Positions 1 through 8,402 of a stretch of DNA of 64,000 bases are shown here, piece after piece. The stretch spans positions 124,001 through 188,000 of the forward strand of contig QQUA01000002.1 of assembly GCA_008501825.1 (NCBI GenBank), given 5' to 3'. Each line of letters begins with the position of its first letter. The stretch's first letter is position 1. The DNA is from Planctomycetota bacterium. Lineage in GTDB: Bacteria; Planctomycetota; UBA1135. The notes beneath the pieces were generated by a model that worked only from the letters and a program-made list of their open reading frames with translations, did no database searches and was not told the origin of the DNA. Both the position numbers and the translations under genes were made by a program.

Positions 1-1
1 G

Positions 2-262
2 AAATGCATCGTAGATCCGTTCGGATCTACTGGACCAGGAACAACTTATTTCATTGCAGTCGGAAGCCGCAGATTCCACCTGGGCGACAATTGGACTGCT
101 TTCGGTCCACCGCTCCATGAGGTTGCCATGGACAAGAAATTCTCCAGGAACCGCTCGCCGAAATCCCTTCCTGCCGCTAGTTTGCTGGCTAAGAGACCTC
201 ACGACAGGTCCGCCCTCCGCCGTTCTCTCCCCCCGGTCCCTTCCAAGGGACACCTGACATGA
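2..262 (+). CDS. 3' end of an unidentified gene (partial)
   Basis: The frame beginning at base 2 is open from the window edge to a TGA at 260-262, giving about 86 residues with no start inside the window. The first half reads like a folded protein (for example IVDPFGSTGPGTTYFIAVG). The second half is basic and proline-rich and less convincing. The stop overlaps the start of the next gene as ATGA (259-262), the usual sign of translational coupling, so this may be the upstream partner of the MFS gene. I do not recognise the family. The reading could still be chance, because only the tail is visible. Confidence 0.4.
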   Translation, partial: KCIVDPFGSTGPGTTYFIAVGSRRFHLGDNWTAFGPPLHEVAMDKKFSRNRSPKSLPAASLLAKRPHDRSALRRSLPPVPSKGHLT

Positions 263-1539
263 CCTCCGCCACTTCCCGACAAAGACTCTTCCTGGCAAGT
301 TGCATCGCTCTCATTGTTACCGCCATGAGCTTTGCGATTCGCGCGGACATCATGGGATCCCTGGAATCCGAGTTCAAATTAGATAAGGAGGAACTGGGCT
401 GGATCTCGGGTACGGCCTTTTGGGGATTTACCGTATCGATGGTGGTCGGCGGCCCTTTATGCGACGTCCTGGGTATGGGCCGTTTGTTGAGTTTGGCCTT
501 CCTCGGGCACCTGGGCGGCATTCTGCTCACCGTCATGGCCGGCGGCTTTAACGGCCTGTTCTTCGGCACCCTTCTCATCGGCCTGGCCAACGGAATGGTT
601 GAAGCCGCTTGCAATCCATTGATTGCTACGGTTTATCCGGAAGAAAAAACTAAAAAGCTAAACCAGTTCCACGTCTGGTTTCCCGGTGGAATCGTAATCG
701 GCGGCCTGTTGGCCTTTGCCTTGACCCAACTGGATTTGAACTGGCAATGGAAGATGGCCACCATGATTCCATTAACCCTCGTCTATGGATTGCTTTTCCT
801 CGGCAAAGCCTTTCCGGCGACGGAACGAGTGGCGTCCGGCGTTTCCTTCGGCGAGATGTTCTCCGCCTGCATCCGCCCCCTATTTATCATCATGGTCCTT
901 TGCATGTTTTTGACCGCCTCCACCGAACTGGGTACCAATCAGTGGTTGCCGAACATTTTGAACGTCACCGCCGGGATCTCCGGAATTTTGGTGTTGGTTT
1001 GGATTAACGGCTTAATGGCAGTCGGGCGTCAATTCGCCGGCCCCATCGTGCATCGCTTATCTCCATCCGGGATGCTCTTCGCCTCGGCTTTGGTCAGTTC
1101 GGCCGGCGTTTTCGCTCTCAGCAAAGCCACCGACGGCATCACCGCCTTCGGAGCCGCCACGATTTTCGCCATCGGCATTTGCTACTTCTGGCCGACCATG
1201 CTCGGCTTCGTTTCGGAACGAGTGCCCCGCTCCGGAGCCTTGGGGCTGGCCATCATGGGAGGAGCCGGCATGCTGTCGGTTTCCCTGGTCCTGCCCTTCA
1301 TGGGACGGATCTATGACGAGAACACCTCGGCCAGCCTGCCGGAGGGAGCGGACATGGCGGTGTTGAAGGAAGCGGCGGCAGGTACTCCCGAGGCGACCCA
1401 ACTGGCCGAAGCCCAAGCCGCCGGCGGGGTAGCCACGCTGGGCACCATGATTTGGCTACCTGTGATCCTAATCGTAGTCTTCGGAATGATTTACCTACGG
1501 GATCGGAAACAGGGCGGTTACCGGGCGGAGCAGATTTAG
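259..1539 (+). CDS. MFS transporter, sugar/fucose-permease-like
   Basis: A 426-residue integral membrane protein with about 12 hydrophobic segments, of normal length for the major facilitator superfamily. The loop between helices 2 and 3 carries the degenerate MFS motif (GGPLCDVLGMGR, near residues 65-76), and a long hydrophilic segment near residues 350-385 precedes the last helix. The start of the chain (SFAIRADIMGSLESEF) resembles the FHS-type sugar permeases. The substrate cannot be read from sequence. Its ATG overlaps the stop of the preceding open frame. No terminator is evident downstream. Confidence 0.85.
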   Translation: MTSATSRQRLFLASCIALIVTAMSFAIRADIMGSLESEFKLDKEELGWISGTAFWGFTVSMVVGGPLCDVLGMGRLLSLAFLGHLGGILLTVMAGGFNGLFFGTLLIGLANGMVEAACNPLIATVYPEEKTKKLNQFHVWFPGGIVIGGLLAFALTQLDLNWQWKMATMIPLTLVYGLLFLGKAFPATERVASGVSFGEMFSACIRPLFIIMVLCMFLTASTELGTNQWLPNILNVTAGISGILVLVWINGLMAVGRQFAGPIVHRLSPSGMLFASALVSSAGVFALSKATDGITAFGAATIFAIGICYFWPTMLGFVSERVPRSGALGLAIMGGAGMLSVSLVLPFMGRIYDENTSASLPEGADMAVLKEAAAGTPEATQLAEAQAAGGVATLGTMIWLPVILIVVFGMIYLRDRKQGGYRAEQI

Positions 1540-1642
1540 ACCTCCCGTTCGCTCCGATTCCGGACCTCTTTGGTTTGGCCCTTGACCATTCGATTTGTAC
1601 GGCCTATTATTCTGTATCACAAACTTAACTGTGAGGCAAACC

Positions 1643-2242
1643 ATGCAAAGTACCTTACTCGGCAATCCGGAAGATCGACTGTATCGAGCCTATTGGCAGG
1701 ACGGATCCTTGGACCTGTTCGCCGGAATCGCCGCTCTCATCGTGGGGGTGGCCTGGATTCTGGATCTGGTCTGGCTGGGACCCATCGCCCCTGCACTCAC
1801 CGTTCCCATGTGGATGAGCTTTCGTTCCAGCGTCATCGAACCTCGGCTCGGCAAGATCCGCTTTCAAAACCAAAGACGGCTACGCTTGCGCCGAGCCCAC
1901 TGGATCATGGTGATCGTGGGCTTGTTGGTTTTGGCTTTCGGCGTCTTCCGCTACCTCCACACCCATTCCGATTCGGGCTCGGAACTCTTACAGGATTGGA
2001 TCGCGGCGCTGCCTGGAGCCCTGTTGGGCATCATGGCCATTCAAGCCGCCCTCCTGTTCCAGCTTCCGCGCTTTCTTCTTTACGGTGGGGTGTTCCTCGC
2101 CTCCGGCCTCTTATTCAGTTTTTGGAAGTTGGAACCTGGCTGGTCCATTGCCGCCGGCGGCTTCATCACCATGGTGTGCGGCATGGGGTTGCTGGCACGC
2201 TTCTTTCGTAATTTTCCCCAGCTCCCCTCAGAACTGGAGTAA
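1643..2242 (+). CDS. Small integral membrane protein
   Basis: About 199 residues from the ATG at 1643, which has a good ribosome binding site (GAGG, 1633-1636). A longer reading from 1595 adds 16 residues with no such site. The protein begins with a short polar stretch containing EDRLYRAYWQDGSLDLF and then has about five hydrophobic segments. Three bases separate its stop from the next gene, a winged-helix regulator, so the two are probably one transcript. Membrane protein plus small HTH regulator is a common bacterial pairing, but the function here is unknown. Confidence 0.75.
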   Translation: MQSTLLGNPEDRLYRAYWQDGSLDLFAGIAALIVGVAWILDLVWLGPIAPALTVPMWMSFRSSVIEPRLGKIRFQNQRRLRLRRAHWIMVIVGLLVLAFGVFRYLHTHSDSGSELLQDWIAALPGALLGIMAIQAALLFQLPRFLLYGGVFLASGLLFSFWKLEPGWSIAAGGFITMVCGMGLLARFFRNFPQLPSELE

Positions 2243-2245
2243 TCA

Positions 2246-2587
2246 GTGCGCGCCCTTCCCCTTGACGCCAAAGCAGTCGCCTCTTTGGACAAAGTGCTGC
2301 ACGAACCGGCTCGGTTGAGTTTGGTCGCCTGCCTCTCCCTGGTAGAGGAGGCGGATTTCGTTTTTCTGCAATCGCAGACCGGAATGACCGGGGGAAACCT
2401 TTCCTCCCACGTCCGAAAATTAGAGCAAGCTCAATACATCGGCATTCGCAAAGAATTCCAAGGCACCCGCCCGCGAACCATATTGCAACTAACCGACGTT
2501 GGGCGCCAAGCCTTAGAAACTTATCTCAATCTCATGCGCTCTCTGTTGGCGGTCATGGACCAAGCAACGGCAGAACCCCCTTCCTGA
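2246..2587 (+). CDS. Winged-helix transcriptional regulator
   Basis: A 113-residue single-domain DNA-binding protein with a GTG start three bases after the preceding stop. It matches the ArsR/MarR-like winged-helix pattern: helix (LDKVLHEPARLSLVACL), recognition region (GMTGGNLSSHVRKLEQAQYI) and a beta wing (KEFQGTRPRTILQLTDVGRQAL). It has no metal-binding cysteines. The small regulators of the HTH_34 type look like this and usually control a neighbouring membrane protein, here the gene just upstream. The target is inferred. Confidence 0.85.
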   Translation: MRALPLDAKAVASLDKVLHEPARLSLVACLSLVEEADFVFLQSQTGMTGGNLSSHVRKLEQAQYIGIRKEFQGTRPRTILQLTDVGRQALETYLNLMRSLLAVMDQATAEPPS

Positions 2588-2605
2588 GGCAGCCGGCATC
2601 CCCTT

Positions 2606-3907
2606 TCAAGGACGCCAGGATTCATCCTCGGCACGCCAGCGAGTTTGAAAGCAACTACCGCCTAAAGGCGAGTCCAACACTTTGGCTTCGCCCTGGTGCC
2701 AACTCACGATTTGGCGGACGATGGCCAAGCCCATGCCATATCCAGGAGAAGTTTGTTCCTCGGGCAGCCGGAAAAACGGTTCGAAAACAGCTTCCCGTTG
2801 TTCGATCGGGATTCCCGGACCGTCGTCGTGGACTTCCACCACCAAGGCTCCCCCTTCCTGGTATGCCTCGATCTCCACTTTGCATTCGGCATGCCGAAGA
2901 GCATTGCGCAGCAAGTTTTCCACTGCCCGACGAAAAAATCGAGGAGCCAGTGGAAAGGTTTCCGGCAGTTTCTTCCACGAGGAGGCGGGTCCGCAGGTCT
3001 TTTCGTCGCCTTGGAACTTCTCCGCCAATTCCAGCAGCAGTTGGCGAACTTGAACCGGTTCCTTGGGGGTAGGTGCGGCGTCGCCTTCGAACCTTGCGTA
3101 CGTCAACAGCTCGTCCACCAGCAGGTTCAATTCCTCCAGATCCTGATCCAGTTGCTGAATTTCCCGCTTCCTGTCGACTTCCGGCTGCGGCCTCTCCAGC
3201 AAATGAATCCCGATTCTCAAGCGAGAAATCGGTGTCCTCAATTCATGCGAAATGGAGCGCAACAAACGTTGCTGAGCATCTACTCTTGCCTGGGTTTTCT
3301 CCGCCATGTGGTTAAAGGCGTGAGCCAAAGGCTCGGCAGTCGAAAGTTCTGCCGGATCGATGCGAATATCCCGATCTCCTGCCGCCATGGACAAGGCGGC
3401 ATCTTCCAAAATTCTGTGCTGGCGTCGAAGCGGCCGAATCTGCCACCAAAACACGATCGAAAACAAAATCCCCGCCAGCAGGGTCACGACGATGTGACGA
3501 AGGCGAAACACCCTCGGAACGTCGAACAACAAACCGGAACGGAGAAATTGATCCGTTCCCGGAACGGGAGTGATGAGACGCCCGGAATCGGCATCCACCA
3601 CTTCAATAATGACCGGTCGCTCCTGGAGGCGCTGGAGCAAGTGCGGTTCCAATGCCTCTCCGTCGATCAATTCAAGGGAGATGCCCATCCAATCCGACAT
3701 CTCCTGCATCCTGGCTTCTTGCTCGGATGGGGCCGTTTCCGCCAAAATCTCGGCTACGACTCGATATCCACCGCCGAGGCCGGTTTCGACATATTCGACG
3801 TCCTGCTTCGAATACAAGACATACACCAGGACCATTTCATGGATCGCCAGGACGATCACGAAGGCGAACAGCGCCATCATCCAAAGTCGGAACAGCAGCC
3901 GGTTCAT
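2606..3907 (-). CDS. Sensor histidine kinase (RstB/EnvZ-like)
   Basis: A 433-residue inner-membrane sensor kinase. Two membrane helices (about residues 8-32 and 137-157) bracket a periplasmic sensor of about 105 residues. A HAMP domain follows, then a HisKA domain with phospho-acceptor His221 (SISHELRTPISRLR), then a HATPase domain with N box (ENLLRNALRHA), G1 box (DDGPGIP) and G2 box (GYGMGLAIV). Its ATG overlaps the stop of the response regulator gene by four bases, so the pair is co-translated. The layout is that of RstB-type kinases; the stimulus is unknown. Confidence 0.93.
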   Translation of the reverse strand: MNRLLFRLWMMALFAFVIVLAIHEMVLVYVLYSKQDVEYVETGLGGGYRVVAEILAETAPSEQEARMQEMSDWMGISLELIDGEALEPHLLQRLQERPVIIEVVDADSGRLITPVPGTDQFLRSGLLFDVPRVFRLRHIVVTLLAGILFSIVFWWQIRPLRRQHRILEDAALSMAAGDRDIRIDPAELSTAEPLAHAFNHMAEKTQARVDAQQRLLRSISHELRTPISRLRIGIHLLERPQPEVDRKREIQQLDQDLEELNLLVDELLTYARFEGDAAPTPKEPVQVRQLLLELAEKFQGDEKTCGPASSWKKLPETFPLAPRFFRRAVENLLRNALRHAECKVEIEAYQEGGALVVEVHDDGPGIPIEQREAVFEPFFRLPEEQTSPGYGMGLAIVRQIVSWHQGEAKVLDSPLGGSCFQTRWRAEDESWRP

Positions 3908-4584
3908 CCTTCCCTCACCAACAAGTAGCCGCGGCCCCGGACCGTTTGAATGTAACGGCCGGCCCGATGTCCGAGAGCTTTCCGAATTCGACTGATGCGG
4001 AGATCAATGGACCGATCCAATCCGTCATAATCAAGTCCGCGAAGCTCCCGGAATATCTCCTGGCGGCTGACCACTTCTCCCGCTCGCCGAGCAAGCAACC
4101 ACAGGAGATCAAATTCCGCCGACCGCAGTTCCAACCGCTTTCCGTCCAGCCTGGCTTCGCGCCGAAGCGGGTCTACCGTCATCTCGCCGATTCGGACCTT
4201 TTCGCTGGAGCGAGCTTGTCGAACCGGTCGTCGCAGCACTGCCGCGACCCGGGCCAGGAGAACTCTAGGATTCACCGGCTTGGCTAAGTAGTCGTCAGCA
4301 CCCAATTCCAAACCCACGACCTCATCAACATCGTCACCTCGAGCCGTAACCATGATGATTCTGCCGGAGTATTGGCTGCGAACCCTCCGGCAAACCGAGA
4401 AGCCGTCCATACCCGGCAGGTTGACGTCTAGTAAAACAAGATCCGGCGAACCCTGAAGGATTTGCTCCAGGCCCGTATCTCCCCTGGAGGCGATCTGCAC
4501 TTCATATCCGTTGGAATGCAGAAGTTCGGCGATGAGGCGCGCAAGACGCTCATCGTCTTCCACCAGAAGAATTCGTTCAGCCAC
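3904..4584 (-). CDS. OmpR-family response regulator (RstA-like)
   Basis: 226 residues. The N-terminal receiver has the acidic pair in LLVEDDERL, phospho-acceptor Asp53 (LVLLDVNLPGMDG), the Thr in MVTARG and Lys102 (YLAKPVN). The C-terminal winged helix (about residues 128-226) ends in the typical OmpR wing, YIQTVRGRGYLLV. It is first in a two-gene unit with the sensor kinase (ATGA overlap). It should bind DNA when phosphorylated by that kinase. Regulon unknown. Confidence 0.95.
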   Translation of the reverse strand: MAERILLVEDDERLARLIAELLHSNGYEVQIASRGDTGLEQILQGSPDLVLLDVNLPGMDGFSVCRRVRSQYSGRIIMVTARGDDVDEVVGLELGADDYLAKPVNPRVLLARVAAVLRRPVRQARSSEKVRIGEMTVDPLRREARLDGKRLELRSAEFDLLWLLARRAGEVVSRQEIFRELRGLDYDGLDRSIDLRISRIRKALGHRAGRYIQTVRGRGYLLVREG

Positions 4585-4703
4585 GATGGAACCGGAACCG
4601 CCGGCCGCAAGGAGCTAGCCGATGAAAATCGTAGACAGGATAGCAGTGGGAGGAGTGAAGTCGAAATATGGCAACTCTTGCCAGGCAAGCGGTAGGAATT
4701 TCC

Positions 4704-7046
4704 TCAATCGGAGATTGGCCGGTTCAGGGCTTCTCGGACCTTGGCCGCCAAGTCTTTGGCCGAAAAAGGCTTCTCCAGCAAAACGGACTTTCTCGGATCC
4801 AAGCCGTGCCTCTCGATCAGATTATCGGTATATCCCGACATGAACAGGACCTTCAAGCCCGGACACCGTTGCACCGCCCGCCGGGCCAAATCCGGACCAC
4901 TCATCTCTGGCATCACTACATCGGTGAGCAATAAATCGATTTTTGGATCTGTAGAGTGGATTTTCTTCTCCGCTTCCGCTCCATTGGACGCCACGATGAC
5001 TTGGTAACCGAGTCTTTTGAGTAAGCGCAAAGTTAGCCGACTGACGGTTTGTTCGTCTTCAACCAACAATATGGTTTCAGAACCACCTTCAGCCTCCAAC
5101 TGGGGTTCGGCATTCTCCGCGATTGCTCCTTCGGCTTTGGGCAAGAAGATATGCGCGGTGGTTCCTTTTCCAAGCTCGCTGTCAAGCCAGATATCTCCTC
5201 CGAATCTCCGAATGCTGCCGAATACCGTGGATAGCCCCAACCCGGTTCCTACTCCCGCCGGTTTCGTGGTAAAGAATGGTTCAAAAACACGGCCCAGAAT
5301 TTCCTCGGGAATCCCGTCCCCAGTGTCGGAAACGGACAAATACACATAGGGACCCGGACGCAGTTCGGAATGCCGGCCGCAGAAATCTTCATCCAGCAGA
5401 CGGTTTTCCGTTTTGACATAAATGAAACCGTTGCCTTGAACCGCATCCCGGCTGTTGATCACCAAGTTGAATAATACCTGCTCCATTTCAATCGGATCCG
5501 CCCGAATCAAGTCCAGATTAGGATCCAAGCGCCATTTCAAATCAATGGTTTCTTCAAGAGAATATTTCAAAATGCGACAAGCGGTTCGAACCGCTTCGTT
5601 CAAATCCATCACCTCCGGTCGACGCAGTTCTTTCCGACTAAAAGTCAGCAATTGTCGAGTCAACTCCGCCGCCCGATCTCCCGCTTCGGCAATCTCATCC
5701 AGTTCAGCTTCAAAGCTGCATTGCTCTCCGCCCTTGGCTCGGAGAATCTCCGTATATCCATTGATCACGGTGAGAAAATTATTGAAATCATGAGCCACGC
5801 CGCCGGCTAATTGGCCGATCGCCTCCATTTTTTGACTTTGCCGAAATCGTTCTTCCAGGTCTTTTCGTTCGGATACATCCCGGACCACCCAAACCACTCG
5901 GTGCTCCCCATTCCACCCCATGCGAACTCCATTGGCCGAATAATGCATGAGGCCGCCGTGTCTTTGTACGGGAAATTCAACCCAATGTGGCTCGCCGGTG
6001 CGGAAAACCCGATCCAAGTGGTTGCTAACCAAGGCTTCATCCACCGGCTGAATCAAGTCGAATAAACTAGCACCCAAACAATCTTTTGAATCCAAGGGTA
6101 GCAATGGATGAGATTCACTTAAGACTTGTCGAACCTTGCGCTCGCGATCCAAAACAATGAAAAGGTCCGGTGCTGCCTTCATTAAAGATCGGAGCTCCAG
6201 CTCCTTTTCTTGCAGGCCGTGAAAGCTTTGCCTGGCTTTGCGAAGCGACCGTTCCACTTCCACCTGGCTTTGGTAATACAATATCATGATGTAAATAAAT
6301 ACGATTACAAAGGCAAAAAAGCGCACGAAATGCCACAACCACCAATTCAAATCCCAGAGACTTGAATACTCAAACAAGAGCCCTGCTACTCCGAAGAGAA
6401 TGGAGTGATTGGCCCAAACTAGAGCATCCCCATCAGGTTGTTTTGCCTTCTTCCGCAGAAAATAAATAGCCGCCGCCAAATAACCAATCCCTCCCAACAG
6501 ATTCATGGCTTTGGCTGTTCGGGAAAAATGAGAAGCCTCGGTCATCTCGGGAATGCTGTCGGTTTGAAATACCGCAAATACGCCGAGAGAGACCGCGGTT
6601 CCCAAAATAAGCCAGGTCCGGGTTCGCCCACCCCGGGTTTCCAACCAGGTGGAGGGCAGCCAAACACAGGCGAAAAGGCCCCCCCCTGCAAAGGTGGCCA
6701 TGCTGTGAAGCCAAACAAAGCTGTCGCCGACGTGGACGGCTGCGTGAAAGCCATCCAGGATGCCCATGAGGATCAAACCGGAGGCTATCCAAAGATGGTC
6801 GCGATCCGTTCGCCCGAAACGGCGTAAGAGCAGAAGAACCAAGGCAATGGTGATCGCGGCATAAGAACCGAATCCTTCCAACAAAGAATGAAAGGGAGAT
6901 TGGACCCAATGACTCCCTGCCCACTGCTTCCCCAGATACAAGCTTCCGAGCAGAAAGCTCAATCCAAGGAGGAGGCTGCAGGCGATGTGTTTCCGGATTC
7001 GACGTGGCTTCAATCGCCCTTCTGGGACACCGGCCCTGTCCTGCAT
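4704..7046 (-). CDS. Hybrid sensor histidine kinase with 7-TM sensor, PAS and receiver
   Basis: 780 residues. The first 250 or so hold about seven membrane helices resembling MASE-type sensor modules. A PAS domain (about 285-400) follows, then HisKA with the acceptor near His417 (LAGGVAHDFNNFLTVI), a HATPase domain (N box VLFNLVINSRDAV, G box DTGDGIPEE, GLGLSTVFG) and a C-terminal receiver with an acceptor Asp near 709 (LLLTDVVMPEMSG) and LEKPFS. A terminal receiver with no output domain suggests phosphotransfer to another protein or autoregulation. It is transcribed separately from the two-component pair; no HPt or DNA-binding partner is adjacent. Confidence 0.93.
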   Translation of the reverse strand: MQDRAGVPEGRLKPRRIRKHIACSLLLGLSFLLGSLYLGKQWAGSHWVQSPFHSLLEGFGSYAAITIALVLLLLRRFGRTDRDHLWIASGLILMGILDGFHAAVHVGDSFVWLHSMATFAGGGLFACVWLPSTWLETRGGRTRTWLILGTAVSLGVFAVFQTDSIPEMTEASHFSRTAKAMNLLGGIGYLAAAIYFLRKKAKQPDGDALVWANHSILFGVAGLLFEYSSLWDLNWWLWHFVRFFAFVIVFIYIMILYYQSQVEVERSLRKARQSFHGLQEKELELRSLMKAAPDLFIVLDRERKVRQVLSESHPLLPLDSKDCLGASLFDLIQPVDEALVSNHLDRVFRTGEPHWVEFPVQRHGGLMHYSANGVRMGWNGEHRVVWVVRDVSERKDLEERFRQSQKMEAIGQLAGGVAHDFNNFLTVINGYTEILRAKGGEQCSFEAELDEIAEAGDRAAELTRQLLTFSRKELRRPEVMDLNEAVRTACRILKYSLEETIDLKWRLDPNLDLIRADPIEMEQVLFNLVINSRDAVQGNGFIYVKTENRLLDEDFCGRHSELRPGPYVYLSVSDTGDGIPEEILGRVFEPFFTTKPAGVGTGLGLSTVFGSIRRFGGDIWLDSELGKGTTAHIFLPKAEGAIAENAEPQLEAEGGSETILLVEDEQTVSRLTLRLLKRLGYQVIVASNGAEAEKKIHSTDPKIDLLLTDVVMPEMSGPDLARRAVQRCPGLKVLFMSGYTDNLIERHGLDPRKSVLLEKPFSAKDLAAKVREALNRPISD

Positions 7047-7267
7047 TGGGGGTGCTGACTCTCCACTTGTAATTTCATACAGTTTTACAATGAATTTCCT
7101 CCCATTTCTAGGCGGATTAGGGCCGCAAAATGGCCTAAAGAAGGATTCCTAGGGCTCTATCCTGCCCAATGTGGGCGGCGAAATGAGCCGCGGCTTTGTA
7201 GTCACCGCCGGGCTCGACGACACCAGGGGGGGAGCCTGATTAAGATTGCCCACGAGAAGTGCCAGTC

Positions 7268-7726
7268 ATGACCACTCCGACGCCTCGTTCCGTTTTCGCC
7301 ACTCTTACACTGGCGTTCACCGTCTGTGCTTGCAACACCACCCAACCTGCAAACGACGTACAAGAGCCCGTGGAGGAAACCATGCTCATCCAGTACCTGG
7401 AGATCGTAACCCCTGACGTGAACGCGACGTGCGATGCCCTGGAGCAGATGCACGGCGTGAGCTTTGGTGAGCCGGATGTCGGGTTTGGCAACGCCCGCAC
7501 GGCGGCGCTGGAAGGCGGCGGGAAAATCGGAGTGCGGGCGCCACTGCGCGAAGACGAACATCCCGTGGTGAGACCGTATCTGCTCGTAGAAGACATTGAG
7601 GCCGCGGTCAACGCCGCCCAGGCAGCGGGCGCCCAGATCGCCATCCCGCCCATGGAGATTCCTGGTCACGGCAAATTCGCCATCTACATCCTTGGGGGCA
7701 TTGAACACGGCCTTTGGAAGCACTGA
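7268..7726 (+). CDS. VOC/glyoxalase-fold lipoprotein-like protein
   Basis: About 152 residues from the ATG at 7268 (a GTG at 7259 is the alternative). It opens with a signal-like segment ending in a possible lipobox cysteine (TLAFTVCAC), then one vicinal-oxygen-chelate half-module (about residues 40-150: LIQYLEIVTPDVNATCDALE, YLLVEDIEAAVNAAQAAGA). Single-module VOC proteins dimerise and may bind a metal or a small ligand; the activity cannot be assigned. Its codons are richer in G and C at third positions than those of its neighbours, and it has its own terminator, so recent acquisition is possible. Confidence 0.8.
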   Translation: MTTPTPRSVFATLTLAFTVCACNTTQPANDVQEPVEETMLIQYLEIVTPDVNATCDALEQMHGVSFGEPDVGFGNARTAALEGGGKIGVRAPLREDEHPVVRPYLLVEDIEAAVNAAQAAGAQIAIPPMEIPGHGKFAIYILGGIEHGLWKH

Positions 7727-7741
7727 GCGATTCGCATAAGC

Positions 7742-7775
7742 AGCCCGGCGACTCTCGCCAGGCTTTTCTCCTTTT
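7742..7775 (+). terminator. Rho-independent terminator after the VOC gene
   Basis: Inverted arms 7742-7751 and 7755-7764 with a CTC loop form a ten-base stem with one mismatch. It is followed by a T-rich stretch (7764-7775). It lies 15 bases after the VOC stop codon on the same strand. Confidence 0.8.
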
Positions 7776-7805
7776 CACCAGCTTCGTAGGTTGGTCAAAC
7801 GGGAA

Positions 7806-8342
7806 ATGAGGAACTTTCGATCGAACTTCCGCCGACCTGAATGGTGGTCCCTTGTCCTACTTAGTCTTTTCGCAAGTTGCCAAACCATTCCCGCCGAAGC
7901 GGACGCCCAAGCCTTGGATTCGGATCCACGCATGGGCCTGTGGCACGGCCACCGGACCGACGGGGACTCAGGAACTCGCCACTCGATGACGCTTCGGGTG
8001 GAAAGCATCCTGGGTGGAGCCGGAAGGGTGGAGCATTTGAGAATCCCGTTGCCGGAAAGCGATTATTTGGGTTATGCCGTCGAAGTTCACGATCCTCAAT
8101 GGAACCGACCGGTGCGGCAATATGTGAACAACCGGCGCATGCGATTCGTTCGCTTGGAAGGGAGCCGCGAGGAGGGTCGCTGGATTTGGCTATCGGCCGG
8201 GGAAAATGAACTCCGGCGCTCCAAGTTAGTCACCGAAATTCGAAACGGCCTGTGGCTTAGAAAGCAATATCGCACCACCGACGGCGGCGCCACTTGGCAG
8301 CTTTTGTGGCAGGACGAACTAGAAAGAGTGAACAACCGCTGA
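7806..8342 (+). CDS. Secreted or lipoprotein-like protein of unknown function
   Basis: 178 residues from the ATG at 7806; an upstream TTG at 7791 is a weaker start. The N-terminus has basic residues, a hydrophobic stretch and a lipobox-like LFASC, so it is probably a lipoprotein. The rest is predicted beta-rich, with many Trp and Arg residues (MGLWHGHRTDGDSG, ENELRRSKLVTEIR). I do not recognise a family. It stands alone between a terminator and a convergent gene. Confidence 0.65.
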   Translation: MRNFRSNFRRPEWWSLVLLSLFASCQTIPAEADAQALDSDPRMGLWHGHRTDGDSGTRHSMTLRVESILGGAGRVEHLRIPLPESDYLGYAVEVHDPQWNRPVRQYVNNRRMRFVRLEGSREEGRWIWLSAGENELRRSKLVTEIRNGLWLRKQYRTTDGGATWQLLWQDELERVNNR

Positions 8343-8350
8343 TTTGAATA

Positions 8351-8375
8351 CGCCCCGACCTTGAAGGCCGGGGCG
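8351..8375. other. GC-rich hairpin between convergent genes
   Basis: Arms 8351-8360 and 8366-8375 pair with one mismatch around a five-base loop. It sits between two convergent stop codons and could slow polymerase from either side. No T-run follows in either direction, so a true intrinsic terminator is uncertain. Confidence 0.4.
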
Positions 8376-8402
8376 CGAGTGTCAGGAACCAACCGAGGGC
8401 AC

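Noticed and set aside
2696..3928. Long plus-strand open frame (about 410 codons) opposite the sensor kinase gene
   Set aside because: Antisense shadow; the minus strand has complete kinase motifs and coupling to its regulator.
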